64,000 nucleotides of DNA from Erodium maritimum. Its lineage: Eukaryota; Streptophyta; Magnoliopsida; Geraniales; Geraniaceae. The notes under the pieces were generated by a model. The model searched no databases, was not told where the DNA came from, and saw only the letters and a list, made by a program, of their open reading frames with translations. This document shows, in pieces, positions 33,896-45,123 of this stretch. The translations under genes were made by a program, and so were the position numbers. The DNA is taken from positions 50,638,039-50,702,038 of the forward strand of contig OY997593.1 of NCBI GenBank assembly GCA_963921825.1, given 5' to 3'. The first letter of the stretch is position 1; each line of letters begins with the position of its first letter.

Positions 33896-35179
33896 ACAAC
33901 CCCTAAAACCCTGAAAATTATAGGTTTTCATCAGTTAAGTTCTCTACAACAAACCTTAGCCGCCCAAGCTTTCTTCAAAAACAAGCCCACATAGGGTCAA
34001 TATTACTGTTGTCTCCCTGTGGCCATGGGAGCTGCAGGAAATCTTTCCCCCACTTCTCTTGTCTTTCTCCTCTAGATCTCGTTGTGGTTATACACTGGCG
34101 GTTCTCGTTCTCTCTCATATGTCTTATCTTCGTTCGACGAGTCATCCGATGGCCTCGCTTCTGTGCTGCCCCACCTCCTCCTGGATTTGTTGAGTTGTCT
34201 TCATCCCCCCCCCCCCCCCCCTCTCCCCCGTATTCCCTGGACCAAGTATTGTCCTAGGGATTTTGGGTTTCCTCCCGTGTATTGAAAGCGTGTGGGTGAG
34301 CGTCAGTTCGTCTCGCCTTCGGGCCGCTGTGGCTTGGGTGTTGGCCCTCCATCGTGTTGTCTCCCTTGGACAGCAGAGGAATTTCAGATGTCACGCCCCC
34401 AAATCCGGTATTGACCAGACTCGAGATATGACTTGAAGATAAAACATAATCTAATAATAAAAGCATCTCAAAATTTGAATATAATCCTCCAAGTTTAGTT
34501 TCCATCAAATATCTCAAATAAAAGTTCCATAATAAATTCTTTAAACATAAAGTGTGTAACAAAATAGAACCATAACCGTCTCTAAAGACAAAAGCACCCG
34601 GACCCACAGGAGCTCCTGAGCCTCGAGTCCACTACTCAACAAGCACGCTTGTAAAAACGGTCAATAAAACAAATAGGGGTGAGCTTACGCTCAGTAGGGA
34701 AAATAGATAAACAGTTTAACCTCCAATTTAGTAATAAAATAGCTTTAGCATGACAATACATATTGCAATTAATACTTTTAATCAAAATGATGTTATAACA
34801 TAGGCAAGATAAGAACAATATCACATTCTTAAAGATAACGGTAACTTTCAAGAGAATAAGTGAAAAGCGCTTGTAAAGATTCGATAACTACTAGAATGGA
34901 ATCAAGTGAATGTCACACTAACAGCTCAAATCCTCAATACTCCGATCCACGAGTAGGTTCTTGTGTCATATCGGATCTCATACTCCGATCCACAAGAGTA
35001 CTTGTGTCATATCATATTTTCCCTCGATCCAGAGGAGGCACATACATCGGGCTACCGGTAATAATCCCTGAGGGACGCTTATCGTCGGGATTCTCGGAAA
35101 TGCCCCCAAAGGACCAGATGTCATAGGGAACCAAGGTAATGCTCCCGCATGACGCATACACTTGGGTGAATCAACAAGT

Positions 35180-35730
35180 AACCATTATATCATCCTACAC
35201 CGGACTCCTCAATGGTGTAGGTACCATACCGTATCAACAATAATCATTATCTCATCCTACACCGGACTCCTCAACGGTGTAGGTATCATACAGTATCAAC
35301 AATAATCATTATCTCATCCTACACCGGACTCCTCAACGGTGTAGGTACCATACCGTATCAACAATAATCATTATCTCATCCTACACCGGACTCCTCAACG
35401 GTGTAAGTACCATATCGTATCAACAATAATCATTATCTCATCCTACACCGGACTCCTCAACGGTGTAGGTACCATATCGTATCAACAATAATCATTATCT
35501 CATCCTACACCAGACTCCTCAACGGTGTAGGTACCATACCGTATCAACAATAATCATTATCTCATCCTACACCGGAATCCTCAACGGTGTAGGTACAATA
35601 CCGTATCAACAATAATCATTATCTCATCCTACACCGGACTCCTCAACGGTGTAGGTACCATACTGTATCAACAATAATCATTATCTTATCCTACACCTGA
35701 CTCCTCAACGGTGTAGGTACCATACGGTAT
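35180..35730. repeat. Hairpin minisatellite in LTR C, first block
   Basis: Nine units of about 62 bp, each with CCTACACCG, a loop of about 10 bases (GACTCCTCAA) and CGGTGTAGG, then TACCATACCGTATCAACAAT. The two halves are exact complements, so every unit holds a 9-bp stem. Most differences between units spare the stem. The array continues at 37420 after a solo LTR insertion. Confidence 0.92.
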
Positions 35731-35731
35731 C

Positions 35732-37419
35732 TGTTAGTCTTAGTGCCTGTAGTTCAATCCTAAATGTCCAAATGTATATATCATCGTTAGCAATAAAATT
35801 AAAGCGGCTTTATATTACTTATGTGTTGGAGTAATATATCGATGTGTGCTCTGATCTATGCCCACCATGCGAATAGAACCATAGATCGAGATAGATCACA
35901 CTCGATGGGTCCCTAGTCAACAAAGCTTCACTAGAAGCGACTAGTATGAAAGATGGCTCTTTATGGCTTACGTTCTGTTAGTCATAGGAATGGGATTCTG
36001 GAGTCTGATCATAGATATCATGTGGGACATGATATTGGACGACCCGCCCTGAATATGTTCCATAGATTAAGTCATGAACATATTCAGTGTTGTAGCTTGT
36101 CATGTATCCTTAGACCAAGGAGTCTTTGTGATCGCTATGTAGTCAACAACTGAGTTTGACCTGAGCCTAACGTTGTCCGTAACAGGGCTTCCATAACGGC
36201 TAGGATTGGCTTGGGGACGGGCTACATGAGTGACACGAAAGACGGCTAAGGGATTTATCCCTCATACTAAGGTATGGGAAAGATATCGGTTCTCGGCCAC
36301 TTGATCGAGAGTGACTGGAAGAATAGCATGGCCATGCACATGATACTGGGTATCATATCTTCAGTCATCTCACATATCAAGGAACGGTGATTGAGAATAA
36401 TAAGGATGACGGCTCTATGCCTTATCTCAATCAGGATATCGGAGATAAAAGGATAATGACAGGGACGACAGAAAGGTTAGAATCGACAGGGTCGATTCAT
36501 TATGTAGTGTCAGGCAATACTAAAGTCTCGTTAGTTGCCACTTAAATAGGATCAAGTAAAATGGAATTTTACGTTGATCTATTGACATGCATAAACCTAA
36601 GGGTCACACCGGAGGATGAAACTCATTGACACATTTATGGAGAATGGCCAAAAGGGAGTTGTCTCGGGACATGACCAAAACTGGGTTTTAGGTCATGTGC
36701 CCGTACGTGAATAGGACTTTACGGATCGAGACAAGGCTTGGAGTCTTGGGATTGATCGCGTCGGATAATGTTGGACATTTCCGGTATGGAAGGCTTGGAG
36801 GCGATGAGCGAATCACGGGACCTCGTTAGAAATGGCCACGGGCCATGTTCCAAGAGGCCCATGAAAGGCCCATGTAACCAAGGCCCATAGAACTAATTAA
36901 TCAAGTCTTGATTAATTAGTACTAAGTAAGCAAGACAAGGATTAAGGTGTTGGTGATTCACCACCTAACCCAATCTTGTCTTGCCATACTTTGTCCTATT
37001 TACACCTTACTTGACACCATACTTGTCCCATGCCTTTAGTTGGACAAGTATGGGTTTTGTTATGTTTAATTCATCTTTTTTCAACATAACAAACACAAGA
37101 CAATAATAGGAAACACATTTTCTCTCCCTCTTCCATGGCCATTTCGGGTTTGGGTAGTTTCCACCTCCATGTTTGTGTTCTTGAGTCCTCAAAGAGAAGA
37201 ACTACGTGGCTTTGATTCCCATGCGGATACGTAGGCGTCTTGGAGACTCAAGCCAATCATTCGTTAACCGGTGTTCTTGTTTTGGTAAGAACTAGTGCTG
37301 AATTTTTCTCTTGTGAATCCATTCTTTGTTAGTTGTTTCATGGTTTTAATCGTCTCTTGGTTTTCATTGATTTTCCGCTGCGAGTTGGTTCATCTCCAAC
37401 CCTACCTCGAGACCCAACA
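35732..37419. mobile_element. Solo LTR of a second retrotransposon family, 1,688 bp
   Basis: It starts TGTTAGTCTTAGTGCC and ends CTCGAGACCCAACA, with a perfect 5-bp duplication GTATC (35727-35731 and 37420-37424). It is inserted within the hairpin minisatellite of LTR C. A second copy starts at 62968 and leaves the window. Orientation is not certain: the reverse complement (TGTTGGGTCTCGAGG...) looks like many copia LTRs. No coding domain is visible. Confidence 0.9.
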
Positions 37420-37710
37420 GTATCAACAATAATCATTATCTCATCCTACACCAGACTCCTCAACGGTGTAGTTACCATACCGTATCAACAATAATCATTA
37501 TCTCATCCTACACCGGACTCCTCAACGGTGTAGGTACCATCCATCGGCTATGATATTACCCCACACCGGAATCCTCTACAGTGTGGGTACCATACCGGAT
37601 CACCAATAATCAATATCCCGCAGGATCATCCTATCAATGCCCCGCAGGGTCCATAACCGATATCCCGCAGGATCACTAACCAATGCCCCGCAGGGTCCAA
37701 CCAACCAATG
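37420..37710. repeat. Hairpin minisatellite in LTR C, second block, and CCGCAGGGTCC units
   Basis: Two more units of the 62-bp hairpin repeat plus a diverged one (CCACACCGG...CAGTGTGGG) lie at 37420-37590. Alternating ATATCCCGCAGGATC and AATGCCCCGCAGGGTCC units follow, as in LTR B'. Confidence 0.85.
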
Positions 37711-40137
37711 TAAAACGCACTCAAGAGACTAACATGCCAACACGTCGTACAACCAAAGCTTAGCCAATCACAATTCCATCACAACACACCAGAGATATCC
37801 ATAGACCCTTTTCACTTACCGTTACTTACCGATCACGATCCATCGGTCCATCGATCACCTGATCGTACCATTTGACACAATCAGTCATACTCGATCATCC
37901 ATTCAATCATTCAAGCCTTCATTCACTCATCCAATTATTCAAGCATTCATTCAATCATTCAAGCATACGATTTAACTAGTTTCATTAGACTCTTAAATTA
38001 ACCTAAACTAAGCAAGCAAGCATGTGAGGCAAACACAACTAATCTGAGGGCTCATCACGACCTCTCTACCAGTAAAGCAATTCCCAAGTATTGAAAGCGA
38101 GTTACACTAGTTATTCACATCCTACGCATGCATACTAGACACGTTCGGTTATTAGTAATTGAAAGACGATTATTCTAGTTATTCACATCCTAAATGCAAT
38201 TCTAGGACCTTTCCGATTTTATTAACCTAATAGGCATACTAAGTATTGAATTGCACGAGGAGTTTAGTATTTCTCCTACCTTGTGGTCTTTCTACGAACA
38301 AATACTCCTATCAACAGCTGTCCGGCTAGCCTCATCTCCTCGGGCGAAGTCCAAGCTGATTTTAACAGGTAAAACTTACACTCAGAATCGATACAGTCTA
38401 AATAACAACAAGTTGATCCTTAACTCGAACGGGCCAAAAGAGGGATTAAACAACGAGTCGGGTTCGAGCACCCGAACCCCGAGCACAGAACCCGGTGCAC
38501 GTTTCTCGAGGCACGGTTCTCGATGCCCGGATTTCGAGGAACGGGTTTCATGGCACGATTCCCGAGGTGACCGATTCACCGTTCCACTTTTGTCCCGTTC
38601 TAAGTCCGTTTTATAGTCCAGTAAAACCCTTTTTGATTAACCCGGTTCTGAATCCTTTTTAAAGTAAATCCATTGGTTTTAAAAACGTTTATGTTAATTA
38701 TTTTGATTTCTGTTTCCAAATACGACCAGATCCAAAACATACACGGATTCTTCGTTCAATTTCTGTCCAGATCCGCAAAGGAAAAGTTCGATCAAGGACA
38801 AAAGGAACAGAAATGGGAAGAAAAGAGTTGGGGTTTGGGTCCGACCGACCATCGGCGGTGACTAAACCTGCCGTGGTCTCACGACGAAGCTCACCGTGGG
38901 GAAAGACGAAGGTAAAGGTTGTGATGCGGCAGTTACGGGCGCAGGAGCGGCGGAGCTCGGCGGTGATGGTCGGAGACGAGCGTGAGGGAGAACGCTCGGC
39001 GAGGTCTCGTACTGAACGGGAGAGAAGCGGGAGAGAGGTTGAGGAAGAAGACGCCGGCGGTGGCTCGGCTGGACTGAGAGAGAGTGAGGTGGAGAGGTAT
39101 GACGGCGGCTTGGTCTGCTGGAGACGAGTAAGAGAGGGGACTGGTCGGGAGAGGAGAGAGGTGCCGACGATGGGCTTGGTTTCACCGAGGGGACGTGGAC
39201 GTCGGCGGCGGCTTGGAGAGGGAAGAGGGTGAGAGAGGGTTGTCGGCCAAGTAAAGGAGAGTGGTCGGGTGAGACGCGAAGGAGACGAGTGAGTTTGGGG
39301 GCTGCGCGATACGAGGGAGAAGAGAGTCTGAGGTGTGAACCCTAAAAATGGGTATAAATATCCTGGCCGGTCGCGTAGATGGGCCTCGTGGGCTTCTTGG
39401 GCCACTGAAGTGAAACGGGCTGCACGGCCCAACCGTGAACAACAGGGACGGGTTGGCCTGACCGGGTCCGCAGGTCTGGTCGGGTCTGCCCGGTCCAACC
39501 CCCTTTTTTTTCTTTTCTTTTTCTTTCGCAAACGATCACCATTTTTAACTCGTTTTTCCAACCTTGACGTTTCAAGACGATAAAATTTTATATTTTGCTT
39601 CTTTTAATTTAGTCGTTCTTTACATCAGATCTGGTCGAGGCGGGCGTCGTCTCCGCGCGGTGCTCTACGGCTCTTCGATCTCCTTTTCCCCTTTGTCTCT
39701 GATTTTGGTGCTGGCCACGGGGCGTGGGGATCTTCTACCGAGCTGCTGTTCGATAGTTGAGGTGCTCGACTTTCGGGCTATTTTGGGTCGGCGTGCGTCC
39801 GACCGTGTTCTGATGGCCGGGGTTTTCGGTTGCGGTGTGAGGTGAACCGAGGCTGGCGGCGCGTTGGCTGCCGTGATCTTTTAGGGTTAGACTTTGGTGT
39901 TTTGTTATGGGCTTATTTTTGTTTCATTTGGGCTTCGGGCCCAATAGTATTGACTTTGTGTGGTCCATTGGTAGTATGTGCTGCCCAATAATGTATGGAC
40001 CATGTGTGGTCTATTGGTAGTATGTGCTGCCCAATCATGTAATCTGAGAACTTTTTTGGGTTCTTGCCTCTCTCTCTTATTTTGGAGATTTAGGTATTTA
40101 TAAACCTCGTTGATAAAAAAAAAAAGCATATATTGCT

Positions 40138-43100
40138 GATGATATGGTAACAACTCAGTTTGATAATTTGGATAATGAATTGAACCAAGCAATGGATTTT
40201 GAGGCAAAATCTAAAGATGACTTCTGTGATTTGGATGAGGCTTAAGATGATAACCTGTTTGAGGTTAATTCGCAGTCTCTTTGTACTAATCTATGATCCT
40301 CTTAATGATGATCCTTTCATGAAATATGAGAGAGACCTCCTCTAGACAAAAGAGGAAGGCTTTGAGAAACTTATGTGCTAAGCAACACACTACCATGATT
40401 TTAATCCAAGAATCAAAACTAAGTGATCTACCATTCAATTTTCTATTAAACTGTGGTTTTAATTGGAATTGGGATCATGTCTTCATCCCTGCTATTGGAA
40501 ACTCAAGAGAGGTTATCACAATTTGGAACAAGCAAGAGTTTCAGGTACAATCCACACTCATTACTAAGCATGTTATTTACTGGTCTGAAAAGTTCTTACA
40601 TCTTGATTACAACATTACAATATTAAATATATATGCACCTTGCTCAGTTCCCTTTAGACAATAATTGTAGGAAGACATTGTTGTGAGAAGTCCAAACTTT
40701 CTTAATGCTTTTGTGTTGGCTAGAGATTTCAATGATTTACTAGATCCCTCCGAAAAAATAGGAAACTCTTACTCCAGGGCAAGCTTGAGTGATTTCAACT
40801 ATTTGGTGGATCTTTTGGGGGTCCTGGATCTGAATTTGATTGGTTGGGAATACACATGATTTGGATCTGGGTCTATGGCCTCAAGACTTGACAGATTTTT
40901 AATCCCACCTGATATTTAAGATACTTTTTCTAATATAACCCAAAAAAGCCCTACATAGAAGTTTGTCTGATCAAAAACCCATCATCCTTAGTAATCCTTG
41001 GGTGGATTGGGTCCAAGAACTTTTAAATTCATAAATGATTAGGCCTCCCATCCTCTTTTCTATAAAGATTCCAAGATTTTTTGGGATTTATTACTTGTTT
41101 CTAGTTCTCCTACATTTTGCTTGAAATTGAATTGAAGCCTCTCAAAATTTTGTACAAGGAGTGGAACATTACGGTCTTTGTTGGTTGGATAAGGATATTG
41201 ATTCTCTCACTGCTGATATTAGTGAATTGGATGGTTGCATTGAAACTAGAGTGTTAACTCCTTCAAAAAATAGTCACATAGGCATATTGAAGGCTTAACT
41301 TATACAGAAACATAAGCTACAAGCAAAGGTGTGGGCACAAAAGGCTACACACAAATGGTCTAGAGAAGGAGACATTTGTTCAAAATTTTACCACATTATA
41401 GCTAATTACAATCAAAATAGAAAAAGGATTACTCAAGTTTGTGAGGAGGGAGATTTATATGTTAATCTTGTTGATATTAGAGATGTGGCACACTTGCACT
41501 TCTCTAAGAGATTTAAAGCTTCTACTACTGTGTGCATTGATCTATCACAACTACCCTTCAAGACTCTTTCTTTTGTTCAATCTCAGTTGCTAGAAGCTTG
41601 TTTCTCAGAATTAGAAGTTCACAATGCTATTAAAGATTGTTGTGGGGACGAATCTCCTGGACTTGATGGTTATTCAATGAAATTTTATCAAGTTTGTTGG
41701 GAGATTGTCAAAAAGGAAATCATGGCCTTCTTGAAACATTTCTATAATGGGGAAGATCTTGGCAAGGGTTTAAATTCTTCTTTTATTACACTTACCCCAA
41801 AAATAAGTATCCTGAGTCTTTTGAGGATTACAGACCTATCAACTTGATTAGTAGCCCTTACAAAATCATCTCCAAGGTTTTGGCTGCTAGATTGAAACCT
41901 GTGATGGATTGTTTGGTTTATGATGTCCAATCTGGATTTATAGCAGGAAGACAAATCTTGGATGGTATTTTGATTGCTTCAGAATTGATACATTCCATCA
42001 AACAGACTAGTCAAGAGGTGATTTTTTTTAAAGTTAATTTTGAAAACGCATATGACCATGTACATTGGGAAGCTTTGATCAAATTATTAGTCAGAATGGC
42101 CTTTGGAAAGCAACAGTTGGACTGGATTTCAGTGTGTATTAAGGCATGGAGCTCAATAATAATAAATGGGTCTCATTCTCTTGATTTTCCACTATAGTGA
42201 GGGATTAGACTGAGTTTCTCTTTATCTTCTTTTTTATTTGTACTAGTGGCAGAGTGTCTGCATCAACTTATGGAAAAGGGCATTGAAGCTGGGGTGTTTG
42301 CTGGGATCAAATGTAATTCTATGGGGGCCTGGAATCTCACACATTCAATTTACAGATGACACATTGATTTTTATTCAGGCTGGAGTTTAGGAAACCATCA
42401 ATTTAAAACATACTCTCAAGTGTTTCCAACAAGCTACTAGATTAAAGGTTAATTTCCAAAAATCAAAGGTATTAATTTTAAATCTTTTCTCTGAGAATTT
42501 AGAGTAGATCACAACTATTTCAGGTTGTTTATATATGGAACTTCCTTTTGACTACATGGGTTTTCAATTGGGAGCCAATCCCAGAAGAATTAAAACTTGG
42601 GAACCAATAGTTATCAAATTCAAGAAGAAATTAAGCTTGCGGCAAGATAGACACAAATCATTTGGTGGAAGGATCACACTAATCAAATCATCATTAATCT
42701 CTCTTCCTTTGTATTATATGTCCTTATTTAAGGCTCCCAAAGGTGTGATTTTTGAGATGAAAAAGTGGCAAAGAAAAATTCTCTGGAATGGAACTATCAT
42801 TAAGAAGGTACTTCATAAGGTGAGGTGGAATCTAGTCTGCATACCTAAACATCATGGAGGGCTTGGAGTTAAAGATCTACACATCGTGAATAAGGCATTA
42901 TTGGCTAGATGGTGGTGGAGATTTGCTCTGGAAAATGACTCATTATGAAAACAAATACTTTGTGCAAAATATGTTTGGGATACATCAGCTTGGGATTTAT
43001 CAAAATCCTTGTTACATAATGGTCAGTGTTTCTTAAGGCACATTGAATCCTTATTATCCTCTCCTTCCTTTGTTAATATGTTTGGTGCTGTAGGGCTTCA

Positions 43101-43655
43101 ATGAACTGTTAAGTCTGGAAATTCAGTACTATTTTGGGATGACATTAGGCTTATTGACACTCCTCTAAAATTCAGATTCCAGAGATTATATCACCTCAGT
43201 ACTAAAAAAATTTCCCTGCTTTCTATCTTTTGGTGCATTGAAGAATGGGTGTTAATCTTTAGAAGACATTTGAGGTACTGGGAAAAGGGTCAGTTTCTAC
43301 TTCTCAGTCAACTTTTAAACAACTTTCGGCCTTATCTACTAGGGATGACAAGGTCAGTTAGAGACTAGATGAGAAAGGGTTCTCTGTCAAGAAAATGTAC
43401 CAAGCATTAGATGATCAAAATGGGGAAACTTTTGATTATGCTTCTATTCTTTGGATTCCTATACTACCTCCAAAAAATAGATGCATTTGTCTGGCTTGTT
43501 TGCTTCTAGGCAGTTCCTACAAAGTGCTTCTTATTGGCTAGAGGTTTATATTCTGGTGTCCATTATGCAATAAATAAGTTGAAGACTTGGACCACTTGTT
43601 CATAGGCTGTAGAGTTTCATGGCTCATTTGGTATGCTTGTCTAAATTGGTGGCTC
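40138..43655 (+). pseudogene. LINE 2: end of ORF1 and ORF2 (endonuclease, reverse transcriptase), decayed
   Basis: This continues 33780-33895. ORF1 text (TTQFDNLDNELNQAMDFEAK) runs to about 40245. ORF2 starts near 40330 with endonuclease text: TTMILIQESKLSDLPFNFLL, ITIWNKQEFQVQ, LNIYAPCSVP and ARDFNDLLDPSEKIGNSYSR, with stops. Reverse transcriptase follows from about 41330: YKIISKVLAARLKPVMDCLV, DVQSGFIAGRQILDGILIAS, VNFENAYDHVHWEALIKLLV, then a catalytic box read as FTDDTLIF near 42351 instead of FADD. DYMGFQLGANPRRI and the thumb region follow. It is colinear with LINE 3 at 49.4-53 kb but more mutated. Recognisable homology ends near 43655 in the zinc-binding region. Confidence 0.85.
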
Positions 43656-44514
43656 ACTTGGACCATCCAAACCCAAATCCTCCCAAATCAGCTTCTTCCT
43701 CCCAAACCCAAATCCTCCGATTCAGCAACACCAACTTCTTCCTCCCAAACACAAATCCTCCCCCAAATACCAAGCCCCCAATCTCGGTCCAAATCCCCCT
43801 CCCCAAAACCCTAACCTCAACTTCTCTGAAATCCATCTCCCTCATCGTCGTCGCCGCCACCTCGCAGCTAGCCATCGCCGCCCCATCAATGGCGGCGCTG
43901 TTCGACTTCAACCTGATGCTCCTGATCATCGCGACGGATTTTCTGTTCCCGATGTTCGCGCTCGATAGGCTCTACTTCACGCCGTCTGTGAAGCTCGACA
44001 AGCTCTTTTTCACGCCGCATTCTCGTTGGAGAAGATGAAGGTGAAGAGATAAAGCTCGTCTGTGGAGCAGATGAAAAGAATGAAAGTGTCTGTGACGACT
44101 TAGTGTTTTTAGGGTTGAAACAACACAAATTAGTTTAGGTAATTACTTATAGATAAGGGTAATTAGAGATAGTTTAGGTAATTAATTAGTTTAATTTAAT
44201 TGAATAAATCAGATTTATTATTGAAGTTTAATTGAACAAAATTGGAAAATTGGAAAAAATATAAAATAGAATTCAAAATATAAAATTGAAAAAAAAAATC
44301 AGATTTATTATTAAAAGTGATTAAAAAAACTGAATTAAAACTGATTTTTTGAAAATAAATATGATTTTAAAAATAAAAAACTGATTTTTTTTAAATTAAA
44401 ACTGATTTTTTGAAAACAAAACTGTTTTTAAAAATAAAATTTGATTTTTGTAAAATAATGTTTTTTTTGAAAACCTTAGATTAACTTTGATTTAAAGAAA
44501 AGCTTGGAGAAAGA
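43656..44514. other. Unassigned region between two LINEs
   Basis: The first part (43656-43850) is C-rich with repeated CCCAAATCCTCC text. The middle (43850-44110) is GC-richer and gene-like, with an ATG at 43889 followed by FDFNLMLLIIATDFLFPMFA and a stop at 44036; I do not recognise a family. The last part (44110-44514) is strongly AT-rich with degenerate AAACTGATTTTTTGAAAA repeats. It could be the 5' region of LINE 3, a gene fragment, or unrelated sequence. Confidence 0.35.
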
Positions 44515-44519
44515 AAAAA

Positions 44520-45041
44520 GTGGGCTCTTTTGCAGTTCCAAGAGGGATGGAATGGAAGGAGAAGAAGTCATCCTCAGCACACATTTATGAGCAAAAACAA
44601 ACTATGTTTCCCAGAGGTTCAGTGGTAACAAGACTTGATCTAGAATTGACAAGATCACACTTGGCAATCTCCTATAGGAACCTCAGTGTTGATGCAATCC
44701 TAAGAGAGTTGGCCTTAGAAGGAGTAAGCCTGATACATGTGAAGGATGTGGGTAATAGATGTGTAATCTTTACTTGTCTTGATGAAGAGATTGATAATTT
44801 AATGTTATTGGAGAATAAGAAGTGGCTAGAGAACTGGTTTAGAATCATACCAAACAAGCAAGGCATGTGCAAGAAAATAGACTCTCTCCAATAGGTTACC
44901 ATCAAGGGCATCCGATATCATGGGTGGTGTGAGGAAAGTATGGCAGCAACAGTGGAAGACTTGGGAGAATTAATATACACTCATCCTTCCTCTATACATG
45001 GGAATAATAGAGAAGTGGTTTTTGTTCTTATACACACCCAT
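44520..45041 (+). pseudogene. LINE 3 ORF1, first part (gag-like nucleic-acid-binding protein)
   Basis: ORF1 proteins of L1-type elements coat the element RNA. The text RGSVVTRLDLELTRSHLAIS, LRELALEGVSLIHVKDVGNR and LMLLENKKWLENWFRIIPNK resembles the DUF4283-like/RRM-like domain of plant LINE ORF1. It ends at a stop (44892-44894) and resumes in VTIKGIRYHG text. LTR D then cuts the gene at 45041. The start ATG is not certain; one candidate lies at 44547. Confidence 0.6.
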
Positions 45042-45100
45042 TGTAAAACCCGCTTCAAAAAAAAAAAAAAAATTGGGTCGGACCCGGCCCAAGCCCAGGG

Positions 45101-45123
45101 TATAAAGACCCTTTTTAGGGTTT
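45101..45123 (+). promoter_or_regulatory. LTR D core promoter (TATAAAG plus TTTTAGGGTTTCA)
   Basis: TATAAAG at 45101-45107 and the AGGGTTTCA box just after it are conserved with LTR E and, inverted, with LTR C. Confidence 0.6.

Larger units (their letters stand above)
34389..39624 (-). mobile_element. Solo LTR C (superfamily 2) with a nested LTR
   Basis: In plus orientation it runs from TGTCACGCCCCCAAATCCGG to GTCGTTCTTTACA and is flanked by TCAGA on both sides (34384-34388 and 39625-39629). About 3.5 kb remains after removing the nested LTR. Its 5' half on its own strand matches LTRs D and E: TATA region at 39353-39360, a GC-rich block at 38800-39560, and CTCGAGGCACGG-type text at 38460-38580. 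Its 3' half matches superfamily 1 (GGTGAGCTTACGCTC palindrome near 34678). It therefore links the two LTR groups. The long minus-strand open frame over the GC-rich block is low-complexity. Confidence 0.88.
33896..40122 (+). mobile_element. Poly(A)-type retroposon X2, itself holding LTR C
   Basis: AAAGCATATATTGCT flanks it on both sides (33881-33895 and 40123-40137; the leading A bases may belong to the tail). The element ends CTCGTTGATAAAAAAAAAA. Without the nested LTR and its extra TSD copy it is about 986 bp. The first part (33896-34388) has a C/T-rich region with a 17-C run at 34205-34221. The second part (39625-40122) contains two copies of TGGTAGTATGTGCTGCCCAA. I see no reverse transcriptase text, so it is non-autonomous or a truncated LINE. 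Confidence 0.75.

Noticed and set aside
34205..34221. Runs of 14-17 C bases (also 18097-18110) as possible regulatory G-quadruplex sites
   Set aside because: Single homopolymers of this kind are common sequencing or assembly noise and are not repeated at equivalent positions of related elements.
35180..35730. CRISPR-like regular repeat spacing
   Set aside because: The units are contiguous with no unique spacers, the context is a plant LTR, and no cas genes are present. It is a minisatellite.
38698..39561. A 287-codon minus-strand open frame in LTR C
   Set aside because: It lies in the equivalent GC-rich LTR leader, is low-complexity, has no domain, and its sequence differs from the frames in LTRs D and E.
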